Shown: piece by piece, positions 1-9,660 of the stretch
How the letters are laid out: the number at the start of each line of letters is the position of its first letter
Numbering within the stretch: the first letter of the stretch is position 1
Assembly: GCA_024291935.2 (NCBI GenBank)
Contig: CM044312.1
Span: forward strand, 623,501 to 687,500
Source of the DNA: Okapia johnstoni
Lineage: Eukaryota; Chordata; Mammalia; Artiodactyla; Giraffidae
Reading direction: 5' to 3'
Length of the DNA stretch: 64,000 bases
Made by a program: the position numbers and the translations under genes
Notes under the pieces: generated by a model
Told to the model about the DNA's origin: nothing
The model's input: the letters and a program-made list of their open reading frames with translations, nothing else
Databases searched by the model: none

Positions 1-732
1 CAAAGAAACAGGAAACCCACCCCCCCCCCACCACCACAACAACACCCACAAAGGGCCTACAAAGAACCACCCCAAAATCACCCACCCCCCCCCCCACCAC
101 CACAACAACAAATCACAGGGCCTACAAAGAAACAGGAAACTCACCACCACCACCACCACCACCACAACAAATCACAGGGCCTACAAAGAAACAGGAAACT
201 CACCCCACCACCACCACCACCACAACAACAAATCACAGGGCCTACAAACAAACAGGAAACTCACCACCACCACCACAACAACAACAAATCACAGGGCCTA
301 CAAAGAAACAGGAAACGCACCCCCCACCACCACCACCACCACCACCACAACAACAAATCACAGGGCCTACAAAGAAACAGGAAACTCACCCCCACCCACC
401 ACCACAACAGCAAATCACAGGGCCTACAAAGAAACAGGAAACTCACCACCACCACCACACCACCACTACCACCACACCACAAAACAAACAGGGCCTACAA
501 AGAAACAGGAAACTCACCCCCCCACCACCACCACCACCACAACAAATCACAGGGCCTACAAAGAAACAGGAAACTCACCCCCCCACCACCACCACCACAA
601 CAAATCACACCACCACCACAACAACAAATCACAGGGCCTACAAAGAAACAGGAAACTCACCACCACCACCACCACCACCACCACCACCACCACCACCACA
701 ACAAATCACAGGGCCTACAAAGAAACAGGAAA
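1..732. repeat. Minisatellite, ~58-70 bp unit with embedded (ACC)n
   Basis: About 12 units share a core GGGCCTACAAAGAAACAGG, followed by AAACTCACC, a variable (ACC)n or C-run, and ACAACAAATCA. Core copies begin near 53, 118, 177, 238, 294, 362, 420, 490, 551, 635 and 709, with a partial copy at the window start. Length variation comes mainly from the ACC tract. The last core reads without a break into AAATATGGCC and then into L1 sequence, so the array abuts the L1 at 733. The Trp/Leu-rich open frame on the opposite strand is only this repeat translated. Confidence 0.95.
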
Positions 733-3165
733 TATGGCCTAGTTCAGGGAAAAACCCGCAGAATCTGTCCTGAAAACAAGCCTAGTAGCAAAGGCTGTAC
801 AACGGCTGTCATAGAGATGCTTATGGAACTAAGTAATGATGTGGGGAAAGTCAAGAAAACAATATGTGAACAAAATGGAAATATTGATAAAGAGGTAGAA
901 ACCTAGAAAGAAATCAAAAAGAAATTCTAGGAAAAATATGAATATTGCTATTTGAAACAACCTTAAGGATGTTATGCTAAGTGAAGTGTCAGGAGGAAAA
1001 TACTAATATCACATGCTTTCAGTCATATGTGGATGTAAAAACATGAATGAGTGAACACACCAGATCACAGGAATGAACGTGTCGATCCAAAGGACAGAGT
1101 AGAGGTTCCCAGAGGCGAAGGGGTGGGGATGGGATGGGAGAATGGGTAAGGGGAGGGAGTTGTACGGGGACGCACGTGTGGTGGTGAGCACGCAGAAGTA
1201 GGAATGCTGTGGTGTCCACGTGGACCCTGTATAATGTTATGAACCACTGCTACCTCAATTTAAAAAAAATTCCGGAGCTGAAAAGTACAGTAACTCAAGT
1301 GAAAAATTAAGTGGAAGGATCCAAATGAAAATTTGAGTGGTCAGAAAAAAGGATCAGTGGATTTGGAGAAAGGGCAGTGGAGACTGAGTCTGAGGAACAA
1401 AAAGAAAAGTTGAAGAAAAGTGAGCAGAGCCTGCGTCCCGGGGACCGTCGGTTGTTACATGAAGAGGCACTTTGTGGGGTTCCCAGGAGAAGGGAGGATG
1501 GGGAGGATATTTGAGGAAACTGGCTGAAAACGTCCCCAATTTGTGGAAAGACATGACTCCAGGGAGTTTAGAGGACTCCAATAAGATCGACTCGAACAGA
1601 CCCACATCCAGACTCACTATAATCAGGCTTTCAGAAGCCAAAGATTAAACCTTAAAAGCAGCGAGACGTGAATCATCACATACAATGGTCTAAATAAGAT
1701 CATCAGCAGATTTCTCATCAGAAATTCTGGAGGTCTGAAAGCAGGAGGCTGACATATTAGAAGTGCTCAAAGAAAAACCGTTAGCCAAGAAACCGGTATC
1801 CGCAAAAATGTCCTTAAAAAGTGAAGGATAAATCAAGACATTCCCAGGTAAACAAAGGCTGAGGGATCTCATGACCACTAGACCTGCCCTTCAAGAAATG
1901 CTCAAGAAAGCCCTGCAGGGCAGCCAAGGGGCACCTCTAAGCCGTGTGCGGGATGAAGGTCCCAGTCGCGGTAGAGACGCGGGCTGTCACAGAAGCAGGT
2001 TTCTGTGACCGGGGTTGTAGCTGCACACTCCATTCTGTCCGTGATTTAAGAGACTAGTGCATTTAAAGGAAAAAAGGTAGTGCCAAAGCCGGTGTTGCTG
2101 TGACTTTGGTTTGTAAATCTGAATCTCATTTCCTATGTAATTTAGTGGACTGATGCATTTAAGATAATTATTAGTTGGTGTTTGGGGGCACACAGTGTAT
2201 AAAGATGTAATTTTGCAACAACAAATGAAAAATGTGGAGATGGAGCTGTAAAGGAGCAGAGTTTTTGTATGTTGTTGAAGTTAGGTTGCTATACATTCAA
2301 ATTACAGTGTTCAAACTGTAGGATGCTAAACATAATCCACCTAGTAAACACAACATAATCGCTATAGAATGCACACCAAAGGAAATTAGGAAGGCGCTGA
2401 AACATTTCACTGCAAACAATCAGTTAAACAGAGAGGAAGACAGGGGTGCAGGCAGTGAGGGGCAGAAGCTGTGGGTGCACAGAGAGCAAAGAGCCAAAGG
2501 GTAGAAGCCTGTCCTTCAAGTGTGGATGCACTAAATGTTCCGGAAGACAGAACTGGCAGAATGGATAAAAGTGCACGGCCCCACTGGGGGCTGTCATCCA
2601 GAGACCCAAAGAGATGAGAGAATGAAAAGGCGCAAGGCTGATAGCTGCTATAGAAACAGGAAGCAGCAAGTGCTGGTGAGGCCGCGAGGAAACGGGCCCT
2701 GGTGCACGCGTGGTGGGAATGTAAACTGCCGCCGTCGTGGAACACAGTCTTGAGTTTCCTCAAATTATTGACGTAGAGCTGCCCTGTGACCCAGAAGATC
2801 TCTGCATCACTACGTTCATGCAGCTCTGACCTATGATAGCTAACTGTGGGGGCACCGATACAGTCGTCTGTTATTCAACCTTAAAAAGGAAGGAAATTCC
2901 ATGATGTGATGCAACACGGGTGAACCTTGAAGGCACTGTGCTCAGTGAGCTAAACCAGTCCAAAAGGACGGATGCTGAGAGTCCCTGCAGGAGTCCCATT
3001 CAGACGTGGAAAGCAGAGCATTGGGGGCCGGGGTCTGGGCCGGAGTGGGCAGTTAGTGTTTAACGGGGATAATTTCAGTTTTCGCAGATGAAGTTCTGGA
3101 GATGGTGGTGAGGCTGCACAGCAGTGTGAAGGTCACCCTGAACCCACGCGTGGATGGTCACGTGG
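733..3165 (+). mobile_element. Ancient L1, sense, internally deleted (5' region, ORF1, inter-ORF, ORF2 start, 3' end)
   Basis: Successive blocks match old mammalian L1 as I recall it: a 5' region near 740-950; ORF1 from GGAGCTGAAAAGTACAGTAA near 1270 to the region of ACTAGACCTGCCC near 1880; the inter-ORF spacer 2040-2420; the start of the ORF2 endonuclease near 2550-2600 (CTGGCAGAATGGATAAAA); then a jump to the ORF2 C-terminal end (GCAAGTGCTGGTGAGG, 2668) and the 3' UTR to about 3165. Most of ORF2, including reverse transcriptase, is missing. Many stops and indels make it long dead. A second L1 3'-end fragment is nested at about 962-1269. Confidence 0.82.
962..1269 (+). mobile_element. L1 3'-UTR fragment nested in the L1 at 733-3165
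   Basis: This segment (GATGTTATGCTAAGTGAAG near 967, ATATGTGGATG near 1024, ending in an A-rich tail at 1260-1268) resembles the L1 3' UTR. It interrupts ORF1-region sequence: the host reads AGAAATTCTAG before it and AAATTCCGGAGCTG after it, so a short AAATTC duplication may mark the insertion. Confidence 0.6.
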
Positions 3166-3907
3166 GACTGTGGGGTGACAGCAGATCCTCCACCAAGACC
3201 CTCCTTTCCCCGGGGGAGCTGCGGGGGCTGCCCAAGGCATTGGCCTCAGGAGGGGCTCAGACGGATCCCCTGCAGTGGGGGCAGGTTCACGTCCATCCGG
3301 CAGCCGTGGGCTGAGCCCTGCACGCAGGTCAGGATGAGCGGTCCTGTGGCGCCATGTGTGTGCCCGCAGGGACCCCTGGGTTCTCGCTGATGGGCACGCG
3401 CCTGCGTGGAGGACAGCAGTGTGTCAGCACAGACCCACGGCACCGCCGCCCGCTCCCGAGAGCCCAGGAGACCTTCTGACTGTGGGACTCACCCTCTCAC
3501 CTGAACAGACGTGCGCGGCTGCACTGAGCTTCGAGCCTCCCCGCACGGAAAACCGGGGTGCCAGGCCCTGAGCCTGCGGTCACGGCCCTGAGGTGGGCTC
3601 AGTCATCATGACCACTCCGCTGCGGGATGTGGGTTCCTGCACGCGCTCGGTTCTCCGGCCGCGTGTGGACTGAGGCTGACGGTGCCACCTTCCCAGCGCC
3701 TCTGTCCCAGGCCCTGCTGGACACCGGCCAGGCGTCTCGACTCCCCTGAGGGCGGGAGCCAAGGCGGGCAGCGCACGAGATGGCTCTCCCACCCCGTGCT
3801 CAGCCTCCCGTGCCCACCCTGCGCGCCTGCTGTGTCCAGGCTCCACTAGGGCTGCCCCCGACCTCCCCTCGTCCGACCCCGGAGCCCCTCAGACCTGGTC
3901 TTCAGCT
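3166..3907. other. Unique GC-rich intron
   Basis: No transposon, exon or tandem array was recognised. Open frames here are short, overlapping and typical of GC-rich noncoding DNA. Confidence 0.6.
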
Positions 3908-4060
3908 ATTCTTTTTTCTTTTTTAAATTAACTTATTGATTTTAGCTGGAGGCTAGTTACTTTACAGTATTGTGGTGGTTTTTGCCAGACATTGACCTGA
4001 GTCAGCCATGGGTGTCCACGTGCTCCCCAGTTCTCTCATCCTCGGATACATCAAGGTGTT
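3908..4060 (-). mobile_element. Ruminant L1 3' end, antisense
   Basis: A T-rich start is followed by the reverse complement of the common ruminant L1 terminus (recognisable as GGCTGACTCAGGTCAATGTC and TACAGTATTGTGGTGG). The oligo-T at 3909-3925 is the copied poly(A) tail. Confidence 0.65.
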
Positions 4061-4095
4061 TTACTAACGGTGCTTTTTACACGAGAGTCTCCTGC

Positions 4096-4356
4096 TGGCT
4101 GTTTTTATTTGTTTTCCACGGCTGAGCTGAGTCTTCATGGCCGCACGTGGGCTTTCTCTGCTTGCGGTGACCGGGGGCTCCTCTCCAGTGGGGTGCAGGG
4201 CCTCTCGTTGCCGAGCTGGCTCTGGGCACGCACGCTTCAGCCATAGTGCGTGGGCTTCGTTGGTCCACAGCATGTGGGGTCTTCCTGGACCAGGGATCAG
4301 GCCTGCGTCCCCTGCACTGGTGGGGATCCTTTACCACTGAGGCACCAGGGAAGCCC
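4096..4356 (-). mobile_element. CHR-type tRNA-derived SINE, antisense
   Basis: Read on the minus strand it starts GGGGCTTCCCTGGTGCCTCA, continues through a tRNA-like head (CAGTGGTAAAGGATCC) and the CHR body, and ends in an A-rich tail (the T-rich stretch at 4099-4118). It lies just after the L1 3' end fragment. Confidence 0.8.
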
Positions 4357-5265
4357 CACGGTTGGCTATGAAGCCAACCCTTTCCTACTCACGACCCTCC
4401 AGCGGAGTGACCCAGGCCCCAGGGACCCCCTGCTTCATGCCCAGGGCGCGGGCCCTCCCGCCGTTGCCTTCCCTCCTGGGCTGTGCGGTCCCACTGCCTC
4501 TGTTGCAGGTGCAGGGCAGGGAAGGCGATCGTGGCTTGTCTGCTGCTCTGCGGGGGCTCTGAGAGACTTTTCCCTCTGGAAGAGCGCAGAGCAGCACAGC
4601 GGGAACCGCGGAGGAGGAACCAGGTCCCAGGTCCCAGGCCTCCCGCCAGTGCGCAGGGAAGGGGCCTGCCCCTGCCCGTCCTTGGTCCGCGTTTCTGAAC
4701 AACCGTCAGAGCCTCGGGCGTCTCAGGAACCCTTGGGCCCCTGAGGATCATGGCGCAAGCTGCAACCCCGTCCCCAGGGACGGTTTCCTGCCTTCCCGTT
4801 TCCTTCCCTGTCTCCCAGCGATGCAGAGAGCACCGTCACGGCGATGGGCCTGCAGGTTGGCAGAGGTTGGAGTAGCACACAGGCCAGTTTGGAGGAAACC
4901 CAGGCTTCCTGCTTGCTCAGCTCTTCCCCACGAAGGGAGAAGATCCTAGATCCTTGGTATTTTTCAGGGGATCTGGGGAGGGAAGGTAAGGGATGGGGCC
5001 GTTGGCTGCTGTTTTAGGAGCTTCGCCAGAGCCAGAGTGCCTGGAGACCTGCCCCGGCCGATGTGGCTCAGGCCCTGCCTGTGTGCCGGACCCGGTGGTA
5101 AGCTCCGAGCTTCTGGTCGGTGCCGTGGGGTTAGGGGCACACGCGTCCCACATGCACTCCTGGCCGGACGGGTGGCCGCTGACTCTGCTGCTCCTTGGGG
5201 GGGTTTCAGTGCTGCCCGCAGTGCCGGCCGGGGGCTCACGGGAACTGCGACTCCCGACCAGTCCT
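4357..5265. other. Unique GC-rich intron
   Basis: Nothing recognised. Overlapping open frames on both strands have no domain-like features. Confidence 0.55.
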
Positions 5266-6080
5266 CACTTCAGTTCCATTCAGTCGTTCAGTCGTGTCTG
5301 ACTCTTTGCGACCCCATGAATCGCAGCACACCAGGCCTCGCTGTCCATCACCAACTCCCGGAGTCCCCCCAAACCCATGTCCATCGAGTCGATGATGCCC
5401 TCCAGCCATCTCATCCTCTGTCGTCTCCTTCTCCTCCTGCCCCCAATCCTTCCCAGCATCAGGATCTTTTCCAATGAGTCAGCTCTTCACATCAGGTGGC
5501 CAGAGCATTGGAGTTTCAGCTTCAACATCAGACCTTCCAATGAACACCCAGGACTGATCTCCTTTAGGATAGACTGGTTGGATCTCCTTGCAGTCCAAGG
5601 GACTCTCAAGAGTCTTCTCCAACACCACAGTTCAAAAGCATCAATTCTGCGGTGCTCAGCTTTCTTCACTGTCCAACTCTCACATCCATACATGACCACT
5701 GGAAAAACCATAACCTTGACCAGACAGACCTTTGTTGGCAAAGTAATGTCTCTGCTTTTTAATATGCTGTCTAGGTTGGTCATAACTTTCCTTCCAAGAA
5801 GTAAGCATCTTTTAATTTCATGGCTGCAGTCACCATCTGCAGTGATTTTTGGAGCCCCAAAAATAAAATCTGACACTGTTTCCATTGTTTCCCCATCTAT
5901 TTGCCGTGAAGTGATGGCACCAGATGCCATGGTCTTAGTTTTCTGAATGTTGAGCTTTATGCCAACTTTTCCACTCTCCTCTTTCACTTTCATCAAGAGG
6001 CTCTTTAGTTCTTCTTCACTTTCTGCCATAAGGGTGGTGTTGTCTGCATATCTGAGGTTATATCTGACCATTCCTAACTC
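5266..6080 (-). mobile_element. BovB LINE (RTE), 5'-truncated, antisense
   Basis: The BovB 3' end lies at the left (CAGTTCC..TCAGTCGTTCAG) and the copy runs into the reverse-transcriptase region at the right, where it degrades near 6080. About 815 bases of a 3+ kb element are present. Confidence 0.95.
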
Positions 6081-6113
6081 TGATCTTAATTGAAGCCAGA
6101 GACCAGAGGTCAA
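5487..6113 (-). pseudogene. BovB reverse-transcriptase C-terminal remnant
   Basis: A 208-codon open frame covers the RT active-site strand and the downstream conserved C-terminal region ([31 protein letters not shown]). The active-site motif reads YADN instead of YADD, so one catalytic aspartate is lost. The endonuclease and the first half of RT are absent. The first ~15 residues are not BovB. It is the best-preserved BovB frame in the window but cannot be an active enzyme. Confidence 0.85.
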
Positions 6114-7198
6114 TGCAGTTCCGCTGTTTCTCTCGGGTTTGCAGCGTGCTGAGCTGCGTTGCGATGTCAGGATGGCTTGGGTACCAGAGAAGCGGACTTG
6201 GGTGATTGCAGAGCGGTCCCATTGATTTCTGTGGCTGTTAATTTGTTGTGGTGATATAAAGAGGTTTCTCTGTCAGGTTTTTGAGGGGCTGTATATCTGA
6301 TAAAACATGCTCGCGGGCACCCGCCGCTCCGGGCTTCCGGGTGGCACAGGCTGCCATGAGTCTCCGAGGGCGCTGCATTCTGCCTGCTCTGCGTGCATCT
6401 GTATATTTGAGGAGCCGCGTTTACTCTGGTTATGCTTTTATCCTGTGCTTGTTTTGTTTTGGCTGCAAATGCCTCACAAGACCTTGGAGCAGCCCGAGCA
6501 GAGGCTCACAGGGACGCAACTGGTCCGTTAGTGGCAGGACTGCGCCCTCCAGGGAGCCTGGGACCAGCATCAGGATTTCCGACCGGCTCTTCCTCCTCCT
6601 GGGAGGCCCAGCGGATCGCCAGGACATGAGGGGCTCGGGTGGAGTCGTCCCGGGCCCCCGCCCCCCAGGGCTGGTCTGTTTCCGCCCCCCTTGCCCCAAG
6701 GCGGGGAACTGGGAACTCTGGGGAGGGCGGGCGGGGTCCTGGGACACGAGACACCTGGGCACCGGCCCTCACGTCCCCCGCTGCTGCCCCAGCCAGTCCC
6801 CGACGGGCAGGTCTGCGGGGGCGTCCAGGCCCCCATCTGCAGGATCGGTCAGGGTGGGGTGTGCCGCCCACCTCCATGGGGGGCCCATGCCCCTGGCCCA
6901 GGATGCAGGCGGCCGGTCCCCTGGAATCTTGCTGGGTTTGAGAATGATGCAGGGCAGGGGACGAGCAGAAGTCCGAGCTCACGCGTGTGGGCAGGGGGCG
7001 CCTATAGCAGGAGGCTCTTCTGGGTCGGAGATTACCGTGGTCCCCCCAGCCTCAGGGCCTGGGCACTCCTTCCTGGTCTGTGGCTGGAGCGTGAGGGCGG
7101 GGGCGGCACCCCCTTTCTGTGCCCATTTCCAGGGGACTTTCGGTTTTAGACAATTCTGCATATTTGAAAGTAAAAGTATACACAGTACCATTACCCTC
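6081..7198. other. Unique GC-rich intron
   Basis: Contains a 314-codon open frame with Pro/Gly/Arg-rich composition and no recognisable domain, ending in the Bov-tA that follows. I treat it as noncoding. Confidence 0.5.
6986..7005 (+). promoter_or_regulatory. CTCF-like motif
   Basis: GTGTGGGCAGGGGGCGCCTA resembles the CTCF core (CAGGGGGCGC). This is a motif match by eye only. Confidence 0.3.
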
Positions 7199-7424
7199 GG
7201 GGCTTCCCTGGTGGCTCAGCAGTAAAGAATCTGCCTCCAGCGTAGGAGCCGCAGGAGAAACCAGTTCAATTCCTGGGTCAGGAAGATCCCCTGGAGGAGG
7301 GCATGGCAGCCCACCCCAGTACTCTTGCCTGGAGGATCCCATGGACAGAGGGGCCTGGCAGGTCACAGTCCACAGGGTCCCAAAGAATCAGACACGACTG
7401 AAGCAGCTTAGCACACATGCACGC
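7199..7424 (+). mobile_element. Bov-tA SINE
   Basis: Starts GGGCTTCCCTGGTGGCTCAG (tRNA-Glu-derived head), carries the Bov-A body (GAAGATCCCCTGGAGGAGGG) and ends GACACGACTGAAGCAGC. It is flanked by a target-site duplication, ACCATTACCCTC (7187-7198) and ACCATTACCTCAC (7425-7437). Confidence 0.95.
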
Positions 7425-7586
7425 ACCATTACCTCACGTGATACTTTTAGTCTGTGTTTCAAATAGCTTCTTTTTTTAAGTAAAAATGCTCAAAAGTTAT
7501 TTGATACTGAAAGTGAGAGAAATGGTCTTAGTGGGGAACAGTGTCTCCACTGGAAGAGGGGCCCTCGGTTCTATGACCTGTAGCCC

Positions 7587-7685
7587 TGAGCAGCATCCCC
7601 AGGCTGTCTCCAGAGAATGTCCCCAGAGCAGCGTCCCGAGGCTGTCCGTGGAGCAGTGTCCCAGGCTGTCTCCAGAGCAGTCCAG
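7587..7685. repeat. Short imperfect tandem repeat (~32 bp unit, 3 copies)
   Basis: Three degenerate copies of GAGCAGYRTCCCVAGGCTGTC followed by TCCAGAGMA lie in a row. No coding meaning was seen. Confidence 0.6.
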
Positions 7686-8127
7686 GATCTGAATGCAGCT
7701 TCCTCTTCTCCCTGAGAACTTGGGCAGCTTGGTCACGGTGCAAGGAGGCTGGGGCCAGCCTGAGCGTGAAACACACTTGGGACGGAGTGGCCCACCCCCT
7801 TGCTCACCTTGGACGCGCTGGACCCGCCCTGGTAGCTGGAAACTGCCCTCCCCTGGGCCCTTCTCCAGAGGCTCTGGGTGGTCCATGGGCCCTGCCTTTA
7901 CCCCTGTAAAAGCCGGGAGGGAAGAGCTGACTCCCCCTCTCCCTGCAGCCCCGGGGAACCAGCTCCTGCCTCCGGAGGGAGGTTCCCCTGGGCCCGTGAG
8001 GCCCCCCATCGCCTCCTGTAGCAGGTAGGCAGCTGTGCCTGGGATTTGTGGTAAGGCCTCTTCTGGGTGCCATCTTGTGGCCACTTCCTGGTATTGCAAC
8101 CCTCTTACCCAAGCCGGGCACCCGTGC

Positions 8128-8338
8128 CCAGTCGCTTCAGTCGTGTCCAACTCTGTGACCCCATGGACTGCAGCCCTCCAGGCTCCTCTGTCCTTGGGAT
8201 TCTCCAGGCAAGAATACTGGAGTGGGTTTCCATGCCCTCCTCCAGGGGATCTTCCCGACCCCGGGACTGAACCCGAGTCTCTTATGTGTCCTGCATTGGC
8301 AGGTGGATTCTTTCCTACTAGCATCGCCTGACCAAGCC
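8128..8338 (-). mobile_element. Bov-tA SINE, antisense
   Basis: Reads GCTTCAGTCGTGTCCAACTC at the left (SINE 3' end). The tRNA-like head is at the right (GGCAGGTGGATTCTTTCC) and is diverged at its last ~15 bases. Confidence 0.92.
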
Positions 8339-8379
8339 AGCATCCCACAGGTGGGTGGAATTAATTCCACGCTAGCGGC

Positions 8380-8445
8380 CTCCCTGGGGGCTCAGATGGT
8401 AAAGAATCTGCCCACAGTGTTGGAGCCCTGGTGGCCGGGGGAGGT
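8380..8445 (+). mobile_element. Truncated Bov-tA head
   Basis: GGCCTCCCTGGGGGCTCAGA and TAAAGAATCTGCC match the tRNA-derived head only; the body is absent. Confidence 0.7.
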
Positions 8446-9084
8446 GGCAGGGGGCTGCAAGCAGGCATCTGATGTGCCGTCAGGGGTGTCTGACTTCCCC
8501 CGGGGTCCCAGCTGCGTCCTCAACTCTGTGCACCTGCCCGGGGGCTGCGCTTGCTGCCGAAGCTCCCCCTGCGCCTACAGCCTTTGTTGCCCCGCCCAGA
8601 GAATTAGACCCCCTGAGGTTTATTTTTCTCCCTCCAGAAGGGAAGTTTCTCGGTCTGCTCAGCTCACCGTATGTCTTACCTCCTCCCCTTGCTTTGGGGG
8701 CCCCGCGGCGGGTGCTCAGCGGTGCCTGGGCGGGGGCGTGGGGGGCTCACGAGTCCTAAGCAGCTGTGCTCCCAGCCCAGCCCAGCCCGTCCTAGGGGAG
8801 CGGCTACCACGTCACCCCGCACACCAGCGCCTCTGCCTGCGGGGCCCTCCTGCTCCCTGCACCGGGAAGACTCTGGAACCCTGGAAGATTCCTCCAGGCC
8901 TTCTCTCACCTGCTGCTGTCTCTCTCTTCTGAATCGTGTGTCCCCGGGGCTCCCTCGCTTCACCGCCCAGGCCCCGGGCACAGGCCACAGTGGTGTCTGA
9001 CAGCGTCGTGCGGTGAGAGGGGAAGAAGGCGGGCTGTGGGAGCACCTCGTGCCTTTTCCGAGAAGCCAGTAAACGATATTCCAT
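8446..9084. other. Unique GC-rich intron
   Basis: No repeat or exon recognised. Confidence 0.5.
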
Positions 9085-9325
9085 CACGAGGAGCTTCACT
9101 GCTGCGCATTGCAATTACACTTCATAATTCCACCTTTTTCAGTATTAGGTAATTAGGTTATAATGAACACCATTAGAGTCATTACACCGTTTGGAAGGCT
9201 CACCCAGTAAGCCATGAGAAATTGCTTTGAAATACAAGGAACTTTATCTGATGAAAATTACATTTGAAGAGTTTCAGTTCTCAGGTAGCCAGTTCACCAA
9301 AGTAAGAAATCCAGAGTGACGTTTA
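9085..9325. other. AT-rich island, conserved-noncoding candidate
   Basis: Abruptly AT-rich within GC-rich surroundings. It carries TAATTAG (near 9150) and several ATTA/TAAT cores, and matches no transposon I recognise. Such islands in large vertebrate introns are often conserved noncoding elements; that reading is an inference. Confidence 0.35.
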
Positions 9326-9369
9326 CCCCAGCAGGCCCAGACAGGGGCCCTCGTATGGTCTTGAGAAGC

Positions 9370-9660
9370 GCTTCAGCCCCCGGTTACCCGTTTCCCGCCG
9401 CGCCCTCCCGGGGGGGCTGAGCGCGGGGCGCCCCGGTGGGCGTGTCTGGGAAGCCGGGCTGCCTGCGGTTTCCCGGGTGGGAGTTGGGGCGCCTGCGCCA
9501 TTCTGAATTTATAACCAGTTAGGTGTCTCGATTGTCTGCAGGGTTTTCGAAGTCGGGTGTTTGGGCTGAAAGTAGACCGGGTGAGGGAGGCGGGTCGTGG
9601 CCGCGGTCAGCCTCGTGTGCCGCCTCTGCCGCCTCCCGGCCCTGCGCCCCCCTGCCCCTG
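9370..9660. promoter_or_regulatory. Small CpG-rich stretch
   Basis: Many CpG (TTTCCCGCCGCGCCCTCCCG, GAGCGCGGGGCGCCCCGG) in a short interval next to the AT-rich island. It is small for a CpG island, and no first exon was identified. Confidence 0.4.

Noticed and set aside
6281..7225. 314-codon frame on the + strand
   Set aside because: Pro/Gly/Arg composition expected of GC-rich DNA; no domain; it ends inside a SINE.
7497..8348. 283-codon frame on the minus strand
   Set aside because: Begins in a Bov-tA and continues through GC-rich unique DNA; no family recognised.
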